A model generated the notes under the pieces. It ran no database searches. It was not told where the DNA came from and saw only the letters and a program-made list of their open reading frames with translations. A DNA stretch of 64,000 nt from Scardovia wiggsiae. GTDB taxonomy: Bacteria > Actinomycetota > Actinomycetes > Actinomycetales > Bifidobacteriaceae. Within the stretch, counting starts at the first letter, position 1. The number at the start of each line of letters is the position of its first letter. The translations under genes and the position numbers were made by a program. Below, in pieces: positions 48,858 through 56,550 of this stretch. Location: assembly GCF_051045985.1 (NCBI RefSeq), contig NZ_CP157350.1, positions 372,001 to 436,000 on the forward strand, read 5' to 3'.

Positions 48858-50855
48858 TTACCATTCGTATTCGAGGACGCAGGTGCAGCCTGCGACTTCG
48901 TCTACGTCCAGCCCACCGTCACCTGGCCAGCGGGCACCATTGGAAAACTCATCATCGATGCCTGTTGCTTCCCCATCCATTTGAGCGTGGGAAGGCCTCG
49001 GGTGAGCACTAGTAACCTGCCAGCGTTTAGTAACCAGCCCGGAGGCCTTCGCGGCATCCTGACGGCCAAAGCCAGCCGCGTTAGCGATAAGGCTGGCCGC
49101 CCAAGCAACAGCCGTACTGTCTTTCAACCGGTCAAGCAAACTCGTACGCGGATCGACGTCGCTATCCTCATCGTCATCAGGATTGGTTTCCATTTCGTCT
49201 AGGTTGGCGAAGCTGGTGAGCATGCCGTCGGCTATTTTGCTGGCGGCGTTTTGTCCTATCTTGGTCACGTAAGGTTTCATGACGCTGGCTGCCCAGCCGG
49301 ATTGCTCCGGATTATACTCAGCGAGCACGCTACGCGCCCCGGCGAGGGCTGACGCCCATGTAGACGGGTTGATTGCTTCCATCAGGATCGTGTCCCACTG
49401 GTCATGGAAGTCTTCCGGATCCTCGATATCATCATGAGATTGCATCATCTTCACATAGATACTGCGCAGAGCTTCAACGAGGCTTTTCTCCTGCTTCTTC
49501 TTCACCGTATTCAGTTCGCTTAATGCTTGCTGGCGGACAAGATGCTGCCCAGGAGAAAGAGTCTTCATCTGTTGATGTTGAATATTCTGTTTGCCTGTAT
49601 CAGTGGGGGAGGCAAGCCCGCCTTCAGTCACATTCAAGGGGGTAATCAGCTGGTCAGTACCCTTAAGCTTAGGATAGTCCAAAGCAGCTCGTGCTTCCGC
49701 GCGAGTCAAGTATGGTCCGCCTACAGCAGTCTGCAGATAGGACGCCTGCTCAAGGAAACTGCCATTCATGGCACTGTTGCGGTCAAGCTCACCATAGATT
49801 TGATGGCCTTCGTCAGCCAGGGCGGAGATTATTTCCGCATTGAATGCCTGACGGATCTCATCAATCACCGGCCCCAACGTCGGACCATACAGCATTTGGC
49901 GGAAAGCCGCTATATTGCTGAACGTACCCTGGCGCGCGCCCACCAACTCTGGAGGTATGTGGAATGCCCCGCAAACCTCGACGGTAGATAAACGCCGGCC
50001 TTCGATATCCTGGGCGTCGGCAGGCTTAATCGTATCGTTCAAGGACACGTATTCCATACCATCTTCCAGGATTGGAGTGCCGCCGGCGGCCGACATACGG
50101 AAATCGCGCCACGATTGGACGAACTGTTCGCGTTTGACTGGCTCCCACCGTCCAGACGTAGCCTCGGGAGGGCGTTTAATATACCCGTTGAACTTTGGGC
50201 TCCTGTCCCATTGGGCGTTACGCCACTGGACAGCATGCGCCTGCTCTTCCAGGATCTGGCGCAAAGTCGTCAACGGGCTCACACCATTGCCTGTGTTTGC
50301 GCTCCACCCAGTAGAAATAGCGAGCTTTTCCGCTGACAAGTCTACCGGCCCCTGAGCCAGATTCACCAGCACGCGCGTAATATTGCCTAAAGCGTCGCTT
50401 TTAATCGTCAGCAGTCGTGGCGGTATGCGCTGCAAGTAATACTCGTTATCCTCATTCACCAGCAAAGCAACGCAAAAGATGTCGTAGAGCATCAGGTCTG
50501 TGGTGATACGGTTCAGCAGGTTAAAGCTGGTGACACGTGCTTCACGATGCGGGTATCTTAACAGCTGTTCGGCCAGGGAATCGTGGGCGCGAACACGGTC
50601 ATCATCAGCTACACGCTCGTAGATCTTCCACGGCAACGCAGCCACGTGTTTAGCAGCAAAACTAACTACTGTGCGTACAGCCGGCTGGGTTTTCCAAATC
50701 CTTTGAGCATTGATAAACCCGCTATTAGAGTAGCTCATCAATGGCGTACCGGGGTCTCTGACTGGCAGCCCCCAAGTGGTTTTTGTGTTCACGCCCGGCA
50801 GACTGCTGTCACCGATCGTGACAGTCTCACCGGTCGAAGAAATAAAATTAACCAT
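48858..50855 (-). CDS. Portal protein fused to MuF-type head morphogenesis domain
   Basis: 665 residues from ATG 50855. Residues about 1-420 are an HK97-type portal: MSYSNSGFINAQRIWKTQPA, AVRTVVSFAAKHVAALPWKI, then the stem region near FHIPPELVGARQGTFSN. Residues about 430-560 are helical. The last 100 end in RWQVTSAHPRPSHAQMDGEA, then FSNGARWPGD and CTCVLEYEW, the MuF (SPP1 gp7) signature with its Cys/His pattern. HK97 portals are about 400-450 residues and MuF is normally a separate gene, so this is a natural fusion. The portal ring passes DNA and joins head to tail. Confidence 0.9.
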   Translation of the reverse strand: MVNFISSTGETVTIGDSSLPGVNTKTTWGLPVRDPGTPLMSYSNSGFINAQRIWKTQPAVRTVVSFAAKHVAALPWKIYERVADDDRVRAHDSLAEQLLRYPHREARVTSFNLLNRITTDLMLYDIFCVALLVNEDNEYYLQRIPPRLLTIKSDALGNITRVLVNLAQGPVDLSAEKLAISTGWSANTGNGVSPLTTLRQILEEQAHAVQWRNAQWDRSPKFNGYIKRPPEATSGRWEPVKREQFVQSWRDFRMSAAGGTPILEDGMEYVSLNDTIKPADAQDIEGRRLSTVEVCGAFHIPPELVGARQGTFSNIAAFRQMLYGPTLGPVIDEIRQAFNAEIISALADEGHQIYGELDRNSAMNGSFLEQASYLQTAVGGPYLTRAEARAALDYPKLKGTDQLITPLNVTEGGLASPTDTGKQNIQHQQMKTLSPGQHLVRQQALSELNTVKKKQEKSLVEALRSIYVKMMQSHDDIEDPEDFHDQWDTILMEAINPSTWASALAGARSVLAEYNPEQSGWAASVMKPYVTKIGQNAASKIADGMLTSFANLDEMETNPDDDEDSDVDPRTSLLDRLKDSTAVAWAASLIANAAGFGRQDAAKASGLVTKRWQVTSAHPRPSHAQMDGEATGIDDEFSNGARWPGDGGLDVDEVAGCTCVLEYEW

Positions 50856-51036
50856 CTGCCACCACCTGCAGTACGAGAATTGAACGTCTGAATATGATAA
50901 CCGTGCCCGGTATCTGCTGGCCGTCCGCCTGCACATCACGCAACCGGATACGGCCCGGCCAACTAAAACGGGTCACACCAGACAGGCTGGACCCGTCAAC
51001 CAGGTTCACAACAAGTTTCCGTCCTGGAAGCCACAT
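50848..51036 (-). CDS. Short phage protein between terminase and portal
   Basis: 62 residues from ATG 51036 behind AAGGAGA. LPGRKLVVNLVDGSSLSGVT followed by IRLRDV and GTVIIFRRSILVLQVV suggests a small all-beta, SH3/Sm-like protein. Such genes occur at this place in actinophages. Overlaps the portal start by 8 bases. Function unknown. Confidence 0.65.
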   Translation of the reverse strand: MWLPGRKLVVNLVDGSSLSGVTRFSWPGRIRLRDVQADGQQIPGTVIIFRRSILVLQVVADG

Positions 51037-51059
51037 AAAATGTCTCCTTCCCATACGAA

Positions 51060-52811
51060 CTAGGCAATGATGAGCGCGTGTTCGCTTGCCTCGTAAGCGC
51101 TGTGCGCGTGTTCCATCTGGTCAGCCATAGCTTCGCTCATAGCCGTCACCAAGGCAGACACGCCATCAATCTTTTCACCGCTCTTATTCTTATCCGGCTT
51201 CACATTCCCCGCCGGGTCAGTAGTCACCGCGAGATTATCCATACACCAATCCATCACCGGATTACAATGCGCCAGCCCACTTTTACCCTTCAGGCCGGCT
51301 AAGCACAAGCGCTGTACCTGCTTCAACGGGCTTGACAATGTCAAATACCCCTGACGTACCTTCACCATACTGATACCGTCAGCCATCAAATCATTCACCA
51401 GCTGAGACGAATTGTAAGGATCATAACCAAGAGTACGTATATCGAATTTTTCCGCGTCCTGTTTAATAGCAGCACGGATAAAATCATAGTCCTGCACATT
51501 GCCTGGCGTAGTCTGCAAATATCCTTGTTCATGCCATACCGATGCAGTGCCTGCGGTCCGCTGATCCAAAGCCTCAAGATTATCTTCAGGTGTCCAGAAA
51601 CGCCAAATAGCCTTATAATCGTCCTTCTCCACAGGAAACAGCCAACATAAAGCTGACAAATCAGACACTGAAGCCAAATCTAAACCACCGAAACACGGTT
51701 TACCGGCAAGCGACGCTTCAGTAAACTCATGCTGGTTCGCATTCCACGCACGCTGACTGATAAACTTCGTTGTCTGCTTCGTCCTCACATTCAAATTCAG
51801 CCGGAGGAAACGGGCAAGCTGCAGAGGGCTATCTTTTGCTGCCTGGGCTTCAGCCATCATAAACTCTTTCGTCGGACTAACCCCATACCCGGGATTCGCC
51901 CGACGCCACGTCTCCTCCTTAAAAGGATCCGCAGACTTCGGAGCAGCAAAAATCACCGCATACTCATTCGCATTCGTGTAAATACCCTTACACAGCTTCT
52001 CCATACGGTCCCGCTTCTTCGAATACGGACTGTTACGCCTCCCATCATCAGCAGTCGTAATCGTCAACCCCAACGGTTGAGACCGTGCGCCCGTACCAGA
52101 CTCCAAAGCATCAATCACACTCAGATCCTTGTGCACGTGCATCTCATCAACAATATACCCGTTCGGGTTCGTCCCCTGAAGCAGATCGCCAACAGACGCG
52201 ACAGCCTTGAAAAAGGATTGGTCTACCGGGCGGACAATCTCTTTCTTCATCGCCTGAATACCAGCAGCCTTAAAATCCGGGCTATTATCCGCAACCAGCT
52301 GAGCAGGACGATACGCCAACAGCGCCTGATCCTTAGACCCGGCCGCCGCTAAAACCTGCGCACCATACTCACCATCAGCGAAAGCCAAATCCAACGCAAG
52401 ACCAGCACACAGCGTCGTCTTACCATTCTTGCGCGGAACCTCAACCCACACCTTGCGAATAATACGCACGATACTGCCATCGTCAGCCGACGGGTGCACC
52501 CAGCCAAATACCGGAGCAATCACATAAGCTACCTGCCACGCATCAGGACGCATAGGCCGGCCAGCCCACTTACCCTGAGTGTGCCGCAAATGCTTCAACG
52601 TATTAATCACACTATCCACACGCGACGGATCAAAAAAAGCGCCAGGCGCATCACGCGGCTCAGCAGTCCTCCACAACGGTTTCTGCCACTTCTCCAACAC
52701 ATAACCACGCTCCCGTAAATACCATTTCACCTCAGGAGACAGTGGCGCAGCATACGGCCGGTCAGTGGAGCGCGAACGGGTTATCTTCCTCTTCTTGGCT
52801 ACCACGCTCAT
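51060..52811 (-). CDS. Terminase large subunit
   Basis: 583 residues from ATG 52811; the frame extends to 52862 over the small-subunit gene. The ATPase domain has the Walker-A-like VPRKNGKTT near residue 130 and a Walker B-type GYIVDEMHVHKD; ITTADDGRRNSPY follows. The C-terminal nuclease domain shows FGGLDLASVSDLSALCWLFP (Asp) and a distal DPYNSSQLVNDL. The motor pumps DNA into the prohead and cuts it. Its HNH and small-subunit partners are upstream. Confidence 0.95.
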   Translation of the reverse strand: MSVVAKKRKITRSRSTDRPYAAPLSPEVKWYLRERGYVLEKWQKPLWRTAEPRDAPGAFFDPSRVDSVINTLKHLRHTQGKWAGRPMRPDAWQVAYVIAPVFGWVHPSADDGSIVRIIRKVWVEVPRKNGKTTLCAGLALDLAFADGEYGAQVLAAAGSKDQALLAYRPAQLVADNSPDFKAAGIQAMKKEIVRPVDQSFFKAVASVGDLLQGTNPNGYIVDEMHVHKDLSVIDALESGTGARSQPLGLTITTADDGRRNSPYSKKRDRMEKLCKGIYTNANEYAVIFAAPKSADPFKEETWRRANPGYGVSPTKEFMMAEAQAAKDSPLQLARFLRLNLNVRTKQTTKFISQRAWNANQHEFTEASLAGKPCFGGLDLASVSDLSALCWLFPVEKDDYKAIWRFWTPEDNLEALDQRTAGTASVWHEQGYLQTTPGNVQDYDFIRAAIKQDAEKFDIRTLGYDPYNSSQLVNDLMADGISMVKVRQGYLTLSSPLKQVQRLCLAGLKGKSGLAHCNPVMDWCMDNLAVTTDPAGNVKPDKNKSGEKIDGVSALVTAMSEAMADQMEHAHSAYEASEHALIIA

Positions 52812-53214
52812 CACCTCGCATACGGCTACGAGCAGCAAAAGACAAACCCAACTGCTTCGCATACTCCAAAAACGCTGAAGAATTATCCTTCAAAATCTGA
52901 GCCTTCGGACTCTTCGCCTCCTGGCCGCCATGCCGCTTATCCTCCACCACGACACCCTGCTCAATAAGCTCATTCGACACACGGCGAGCCAAACTAAAAT
53001 GCCGCAAAGCCATCTCCACCGTCATACTATCCGCCTCAGAAAGCAAACCCGCCTCAGCAAGCACCGGGACAATCTCGTCCCACAATTCAGACACCTCAAT
53101 AGGTAGGCCGGTAGGTTTGTCTGGCTGCTGAGGGGCAACCATGGCCGCTGCTGAAGATCTGTCAACCTGATTCTCACCCACAGGGGCAAGCTTCAAAGGA
53201 CCACGAGCACCCAT
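52762..53214 (-). CDS. Terminase small subunit, P27 family
   Basis: 150 residues. The start GARGPLKLAPVGENQVDRS and LPIEVSELWDEIVPVLAEAG, then DSMTVEMALRHFSLARRV match the P27 small terminases, which recognise the packaging site. The C-terminal helix with LEYAKQLGLSFAARSRMRGD is also typical. Overlaps the large subunit by 50 bases. A cos or pac site is expected nearby. Confidence 0.88.
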   Translation of the reverse strand: MGARGPLKLAPVGENQVDRSSAAAMVAPQQPDKPTGLPIEVSELWDEIVPVLAEAGLLSEADSMTVEMALRHFSLARRVSNELIEQGVVVEDKRHGGQEAKSPKAQILKDNSSAFLEYAKQLGLSFAARSRMRGDERGSQEEEDNPFALH

Positions 53215-53338
53215 TTTTATACGCCTCCCTGTATCTCTCCAAAAAACCTAAAACTTAGGCTGACGTCTTCAGAGCTGACCATGCCGCTGTTTTTGGCGGG
53301 GTTTTTTGAAATTTTTACTCCCCTGCCTCGTTATTTTT

Positions 53339-53710
53339 TTAGTGTGGTTGGTTGTTTTTGTGTTTGTGTTGTTGTTGTCGTTGTTTGTTTTCTTTTTTTG
53401 TTTTTTGTTGGTGGCATTTTGTGCAGAGCCATTGGCCGTTGTTGGGGTCGTAGTATGCTCCGCCGTCTGCGATTGGTGTGATGTGGTCTGCTTGGCCGTG
53501 TGGTGTGTATTGTCCGCAGTGTTGGCAGGTGTTGTTGGCGTTGGTGCGGACGGTGTTGCGCCATTTTTTTTCTTGGTTGCGGTTGAGGTTTTTTGTGTGG
53601 GGGGAGGGGGTTTGCCAGGGGGGTGGTTGGTGTTGGGGGCAGTGGCCGTGGTGGGTGGCTAGTTTTCCGCATTGGGGGGTGGTGCATCTGGTTGGTGGCA
53701 TGTATGGCAT
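53339..53710 (-). CDS. HNH endonuclease
   Basis: 123 residues. The HNH core is clear: CQHCGQYTPHGQADHITPIADGGAYYDPNNGQWLCTKCH contains the zinc-binding CxxC pairs and the catalytic His (here split: CQHCGQYTPHGQADHITPIA then the Asn-rich loop and LCTKCH). HNH proteins next to terminases are needed for specific cos cleavage in several siphoviruses. Composition is extreme: the C-terminus is almost all Gln, Lys, His and Asn, and the coding strand is very rich in A and C. Confidence 0.9.
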   Translation of the reverse strand: MPYMPPTRCTTPQCGKLATHHGHCPQHQPPPWQTPSPHTKNLNRNQEKKWRNTVRTNANNTCQHCGQYTPHGQADHITPIADGGAYYDPNNGQWLCTKCHQQKTKKENKQRQQQHKHKNNQPH

Positions 53711-53849
53711 GATGTTTTCTTAGAGGGGGGGGGTGGTGCCCGCAAGCAGGGAAACAGGGCTTATTGAAAGGAAAGTTAAAGATAAGCGTGTGTGTTTGTG
53801 TGTTCCTGTCTGCGAGCACGTAGGGGGAGAGTTGTGTTTTGTTGGCTAA

Positions 53850-53887
53850 TATGAAAAAACATCTTGCGGATTGCGTGCAAGATGTTT
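53850..53887 (-). terminator. Terminator behind the repressor transcript
   Basis: AAACATCTTGC and GCAAGATGTTT (53857-53887) form an 11-bp perfect stem with a 9-base loop; on the minus strand the stem runs into TTTTTTCATATT. It would stop leftward transcription from the repressor before the late genes, so the late promoter should lie between it and 53710. Confidence 0.75.
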
Positions 53888-53970
53888 GTTCTCTGTTTTC
53901 AATTTTCTTCCAACTCTATCACTGTAGGTGTTGTGTGGGGTTTTGTCAAGTTGGGGTGGGGGCGAGCAGG

Positions 53971-54243
53971 GGGACAGTATGGGACAGATGGGACAGATGG
54001 GACAGTATGGGACAGTCTATACTGTCCCGTTGGTTTGCCTTTATTTTTCAGGGGTTGAGAGGGTGTAGGTAGGGTTGTGGGACAGTCTCATGTTGTACCC
54101 CCTATAAAAACATTTTTATTTTTTTCTTACTATATACTGTCCCATCTGTCCCATAGGGGGTTTATAGGGGTGTTAAGGGTCGGAATTTCAACGTTTTTTT
54201 ATGGGACAGTATAGACTGTCCCATACTGTCCCATCTGTCCCAT
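53971..54243. repeat. Iteron-like array: 13 GGGACAG/CTGTCCC heptamers with a 41-bp inverted repeat
   Basis: GGGACAG at 53971, 53981, 53990, 53999, 54009, 54079 and 54203 and the reverse CTGTCCC at 54022, 54137, 54146, 54216, 54226 and 54235 (start positions). Copies are 9 or 10 bases apart within groups. 53988-54028 and 54203-54243 are exact reverse complements over 41 bases. Two GGGACAG-N6-CTGTCCC dyads (54009-54028, 54203-54222) are themselves reverse complements. It lies in non-coding DNA near the terminase genes: a packaging site, an origin, or a multi-operator for a phage regulator. Confidence 0.9.
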
Positions 54244-54399
54244 AATCTTTCTTGTTTGTGATGGAAATGTGTTTAGAGTGTGATGAGAGTGTGAAGATGG
54301 GTAGTACAAAAATAGTTGTGAAGTTTTTGTGAAGAAACTGTGTTTGAAGTATATTGTGATGAGAATGTGAAGAATACTGCTTGTATTTGCATGATGGGG

Positions 54400-54810
54400 T
54401 CAGGCTCCCCAGTCTTCGTATTCTGATTCTTCTTTCTTGTTCGTGTCTGTGTTTGCGGCGAGGGTCATGTCGGTGGACAGGTCTTCCGGTGTTCGGCTGG
54501 TAAGCTTGTTTATCTGCTGTTCGTGCTCCTGCTCAGCATCAAGACTGTCAGCTGTGTGTAGAATACGATTGAACGTTTTTATAGGATCAGCATGAATCGC
54601 TATGCAGATTGCGAAAAATTCGCTTAATCTTACCGGTGCGCGACGTTTTGTTATAATATCTCGCATTCTTGAATATGCGACTTTGCCATCGGTGAGTTTC
54701 TCAATTTGGCGTAGTGATATATGTTTTTGCTCAAGTAATTCTTGAATTACTTGAGATGTCACGATATCTACATTTGTCCATTCGTACTTTTTATTTACCA
54801 TAGTTTGCAT
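54400..54810 (-). CDS. Phage repressor-like HTH protein
   Basis: 136 residues. The N-terminal part VTSQVIQELLEQKHISLRQI, then EKLTDGKVAYSRMRDIITKR has an XRE-type helix-turn-helix; the remainder (DADPIKTFNRILHTADSLDA, then acidic) is unrecognised. Its place, leftward and divergent from small rightward HTH genes in the middle of the prophage, is that of a lysogeny repressor. Small for a CI, with no cleavage domain. SD AAGG before ATG 54810. Confidence 0.7.
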   Translation of the reverse strand: MQTMVNKKYEWTNVDIVTSQVIQELLEQKHISLRQIEKLTDGKVAYSRMRDIITKRRAPVRLSEFFAICIAIHADPIKTFNRILHTADSLDAEQEHEQQINKLTSRTPEDLSTDMTLAANTDTNKKEESEYEDWGA

Positions 54811-54866
54811 TTTACCTTATTGAACTTTATTGTGCCACTTGGCAACACGCCGTGGAATTTGATTTA

Positions 54867-54915
54867 GTTGAGGTCAAGTGCAATCATAGTATTCATGATG
54901 TCAAGCGACCTCAAC
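54867..54915. promoter_or_regulatory. Inverted repeat in the divergent control region
   Basis: GTTGAGGTC (54867-54875) and GACCTCAAC (54907-54915) are a perfect 9-bp inverted repeat 40 bases apart centre to centre, straddling the start of the rightward HTH gene. Divergent genes start at 54810 and 54895, so an operator for the repressor or Cro-like protein is expected here. Confidence 0.5.
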
Positions 54916-55122
54916 AAGATTGGTAAGGCTATTGAAACTCTTCGAGTAAGAGCATTTCTTCGCGATATTGACATTAGTGACATCGCGAAGAAAGTTAAGC
55001 AGGATCGACATACGGTTAGTAAAAAGTTAAAGAAAACGGATATGTCTTTGTCTGATTTTTGCGCATATTCGCGTGCTGTCGGAGATGATCCAATTCGGCT
55101 TTTATCTGACGTATTTGAATAG
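54895..55122 (+). CDS. Small HTH protein (Cro-like)
   Basis: 75 residues from ATG 54895 (ATG 54898 is also possible). LNKIGKAIETLRVRAFLRDI, DISDIAKKVKQDRHTVSKKL and SLSDFCAYSRAVGDDPIRLL give a compact XRE helix-turn-helix. First gene of the rightward early operon and divergent from the repressor, so Cro-like by position. No other domain. Confidence 0.7.
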   Translation: MMSSDLNKIGKAIETLRVRAFLRDIDISDIAKKVKQDRHTVSKKLKKTDMSLSDFCAYSRAVGDDPIRLLSDVFE

Positions 55123-55137
55123 GAAAGGAAAAGCAAA

Positions 55138-55374
55138 GTGAATATGCAGACCGCATTGAGCAAAACAATCGAAATAGAACTTGAAAAGCTTGGAGAAACA
55201 AAACTTGACTTAGCCCACCATCTGGGCTGGCCATGGTACATACTTCAATCCCGTTTCAATGGATCCCATAACTGGGATACCGGCCAAATCGAAGAAATCG
55301 CTGATTTTCTCAAAATGTCCTGGTATCAGCTGTGTGAACTGGCCGCGCTCCGTATCTCGAAGGCAGAGAAATAA
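55138..55374 (+). CDS. Small HTH/antirepressor-like protein
   Basis: 78 residues from GTG 55138 behind AGGAAAGGAAAAG (an ATG at 55144 is alternative). TIEIELEKLGETKLDLAHHL, WYILQSRFNGSHNWDTGQIE and EIADFLKMSWYQLCELAALR form a second XRE-type fold. Sixteen bases after the Cro-like gene, so the two are coupled. Specific role unknown. Confidence 0.65.
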   Translation: MNMQTALSKTIEIELEKLGETKLDLAHHLGWPWYILQSRFNGSHNWDTGQIEEIADFLKMSWYQLCELAALRISKAEK

Positions 55375-55455
55375 ATAGGTCGGTGTGTGGCTGGCTGGGT
55401 TTAGTTAGAAGACTTGCCGCCAGCCACACACCAGGCAGTGAAAGGAAAAATTATC

Positions 55456-55668
55456 ATGCCCACCACAACACTACCAACACAAATAGAAATACAACCCATG
55501 CAACCACTCGCCGTGTCCAAAGCTGAAGCAGCCCGCCTATTGGGCATGAGCCCGCACACTATTGACCAGCTGATCATACGCGGCCGGTTGAGAGCTAAAC
55601 GTGTTGCCCGGCGCGGCACCTACCACATCAGCGTCCAAAGTATCCACGAGTTTTTAGGAGACAAATAA
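55456..55668 (+). CDS. Excisionase/MerR-type DNA-binding protein
   Basis: 70 residues from ATG 55456 behind GTGAAAGGAAAAATTATC. VSKAEAARLLGMSPHTIDQL, then IIRGRLRAKRVARRGTYHIS and VQSIHEFLG are the helix-turn-helix_17 (excisionase) pattern with the winged loop. It may control excision or early transcription; no integrase is in the window to pair it with. Confidence 0.8.
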   Translation: MPTTTLPTQIEIQPMQPLAVSKAEAARLLGMSPHTIDQLIIRGRLRAKRVARRGTYHISVQSIHEFLGDK

Positions 55669-55880
55669 TGGCACGAAAAATTATCTACCGCGTCAGTGCA
55701 GTAAGCCTGGTCCTGTTCATGCTCACCAGCATGTTGGGTCAGGTTGACATGGTCCGCCGATTCCAACAGTACGCAGACTGGTTTACGGTCCTGTGTACGA
55801 TGCTCATGCTCATACTCACTCTCCTGAGTCTGCCTGTCGGCTGGCTGCTCTGGCATGACGGCGATAGGGAAGGAGAGTAG
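55668..55880 (+). CDS. Small phage membrane protein, two helices
   Basis: 70 residues. Hydrophobic segments VSAVSLVLFMLTSMLGQVDM and FTVLCTMLMLILTLLSLPVG flank a short loop; the end is charged (HDGDREGE). ATG overlaps the preceding stop region (TAATG). Unknown role in the membrane during infection or lysogeny (for example superinfection exclusion), inferred only from topology. Confidence 0.6.
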   Translation: MARKIIYRVSAVSLVLFMLTSMLGQVDMVRRFQQYADWFTVLCTMLMLILTLLSLPVGWLLWHDGDREGE

Positions 55881-55882
55881 CA

Positions 55883-56053
55883 GTGGCTTTCGTTGGATAC
55901 CTGCTTATCGTCCTCCTAGGGCTTGGCCTGGTTGTTATTTTCGGCCTGTTCATCACGCTTCTCATCGTAGCTACATGTGAGGCTGTCAAAAACTATAAAC
56001 GCCAGACAGCGGGCAGGAGGCAGGAGGCTGACAGTGATACCACGATTTTCTAG
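55883..56053 (+). CDS. Very small phage membrane protein
   Basis: 56 residues from GTG 55883, with GGAGAG eight bases upstream. One strongly hydrophobic helix FVGYLLIVLLGLGLVVIFGL extending to FITLLIVATC, then a basic tail (KNYKRQTAGRRQ). It overlaps the next gene by 20 bases. Its codons are coupled between two other small genes in the same direction, which supports it as real despite the length. Confidence 0.55.
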   Translation: MAFVGYLLIVLLGLGLVVIFGLFITLLIVATCEAVKNYKRQTAGRRQEADSDTTIF

Positions 56054-56345
56054 GAGTTTGGCGCGGCATAGGAAGCTGAAACTTTTGGCTGGCTGCCAGT
56101 GTGATTGGTGTCGGAACAATAAGCTTGATCGGGCCCGTCGCCCCTGCCCATGGTGTGGTAGGACAGCCTGCCCCGCCGCTTGTGAGCACTGGCTGGACTG
56201 CCATGATGAAATCATAGCCCGCCGTGAAAAAGAGAAAGCCCGAAAACGCAGGCATCGGCATACTGTATCCCCTGTTCGCCTGATGGACGCTGCACAGATC
56301 GATAACAATATTTTCACAAATTTTGACAATGCAATCAACCACTAA
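56034..56345 (+). CDS. Cys-rich zinc-ribbon-like phage protein
   Basis: 103 residues from GTG 56034, preceded by AGGAGG. The core CQCDWCRNNKLDRARRPCPWCGRTACPAAC has at least six cysteines in CxxC pairs, likely two zinc sites, then HWLDCH and a very basic segment (RREKEKARKRRHRHT). DNA or RNA binding is likely. The frame runs open upstream to 55977 inside the previous gene. Not assigned to a family. Confidence 0.6.
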   Translation: MIPRFSRSLARHRKLKLLAGCQCDWCRNNKLDRARRPCPWCGRTACPAACEHWLDCHDEIIARREKEKARKRRHRHTVSPVRLMDAAQIDNNIFTNFDNAINH

Positions 56346-56361
56346 TGAAAGGAATAAGATT

Positions 56362-56550
56362 ATGAGGATTGCAACACCAAAAGATATACGGGACATTACG
56401 TTCCATCATAAACGTAACCCGTTTACTGGGAAAATCATGTATGACGGTGATCAGGTAGACGATTTCCTCGACTACGTGGAAGCGTCACTGCGTGCTCTGG
56501 AGATCCCGGTTGCTGAATACGTGGCTGCTAAAAGGAAGGCGGTAGCATGA
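56362..56550 (+). CDS. DivIVA N-domain-like small protein
   Basis: 62 residues from ATG 56362 behind AAAGGAA. TPKDIRDITFHHKRNPF with the following YDGDQVDDFLDYVEASLRAL reproduces the DivIVA N-terminal domain consensus (TPeDIrnkeF...GYdedeVDdFLdev), here with no coiled coil beyond about residue 50. Host DivIVA/Wag31 marks poles and septa. A phage copy might interfere with or target polar growth; this is inference. Confidence 0.65.
   Translation: MRIATPKDIRDITFHHKRNPFTGKIMYDGDQVDDFLDYVEASLRALEIPVAEYVAAKRKAVA

Larger units (their letters stand above)
53711..54399. other. 689-bp non-coding control or packaging region
   Basis: No gene is supported between the HNH gene and the repressor-like gene. 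From left to right it has a GT-biased strand asymmetry that continues from the HNH gene to about 53760, a minus-strand terminator (53850-53887), the 13-copy GGGACAG array (53971-54243), and an A/T-rich, poorly structured stretch to 54399 with repeated GTGATGAGAGTGTGAAG-like words. The late promoter and the cos/pac site are expected here. Confidence 0.7.

Noticed and set aside
53281..53662. Rightward hydrophobic frames over the HNH gene
   Set aside because: Val/Leu/Phe runs come from the GT-rich strand; the minus strand has a real HNH motif.
53839..54072. Rightward frame over the iteron array
   Set aside because: No SD, odd Trp/Cys-rich composition and direct translation of repeats; not a gene.
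53971..54243. CRISPR array
   Set aside because: Repeats are only 7-10 bases, occur in both orientations, and there are no spacers of constant length or cas genes.
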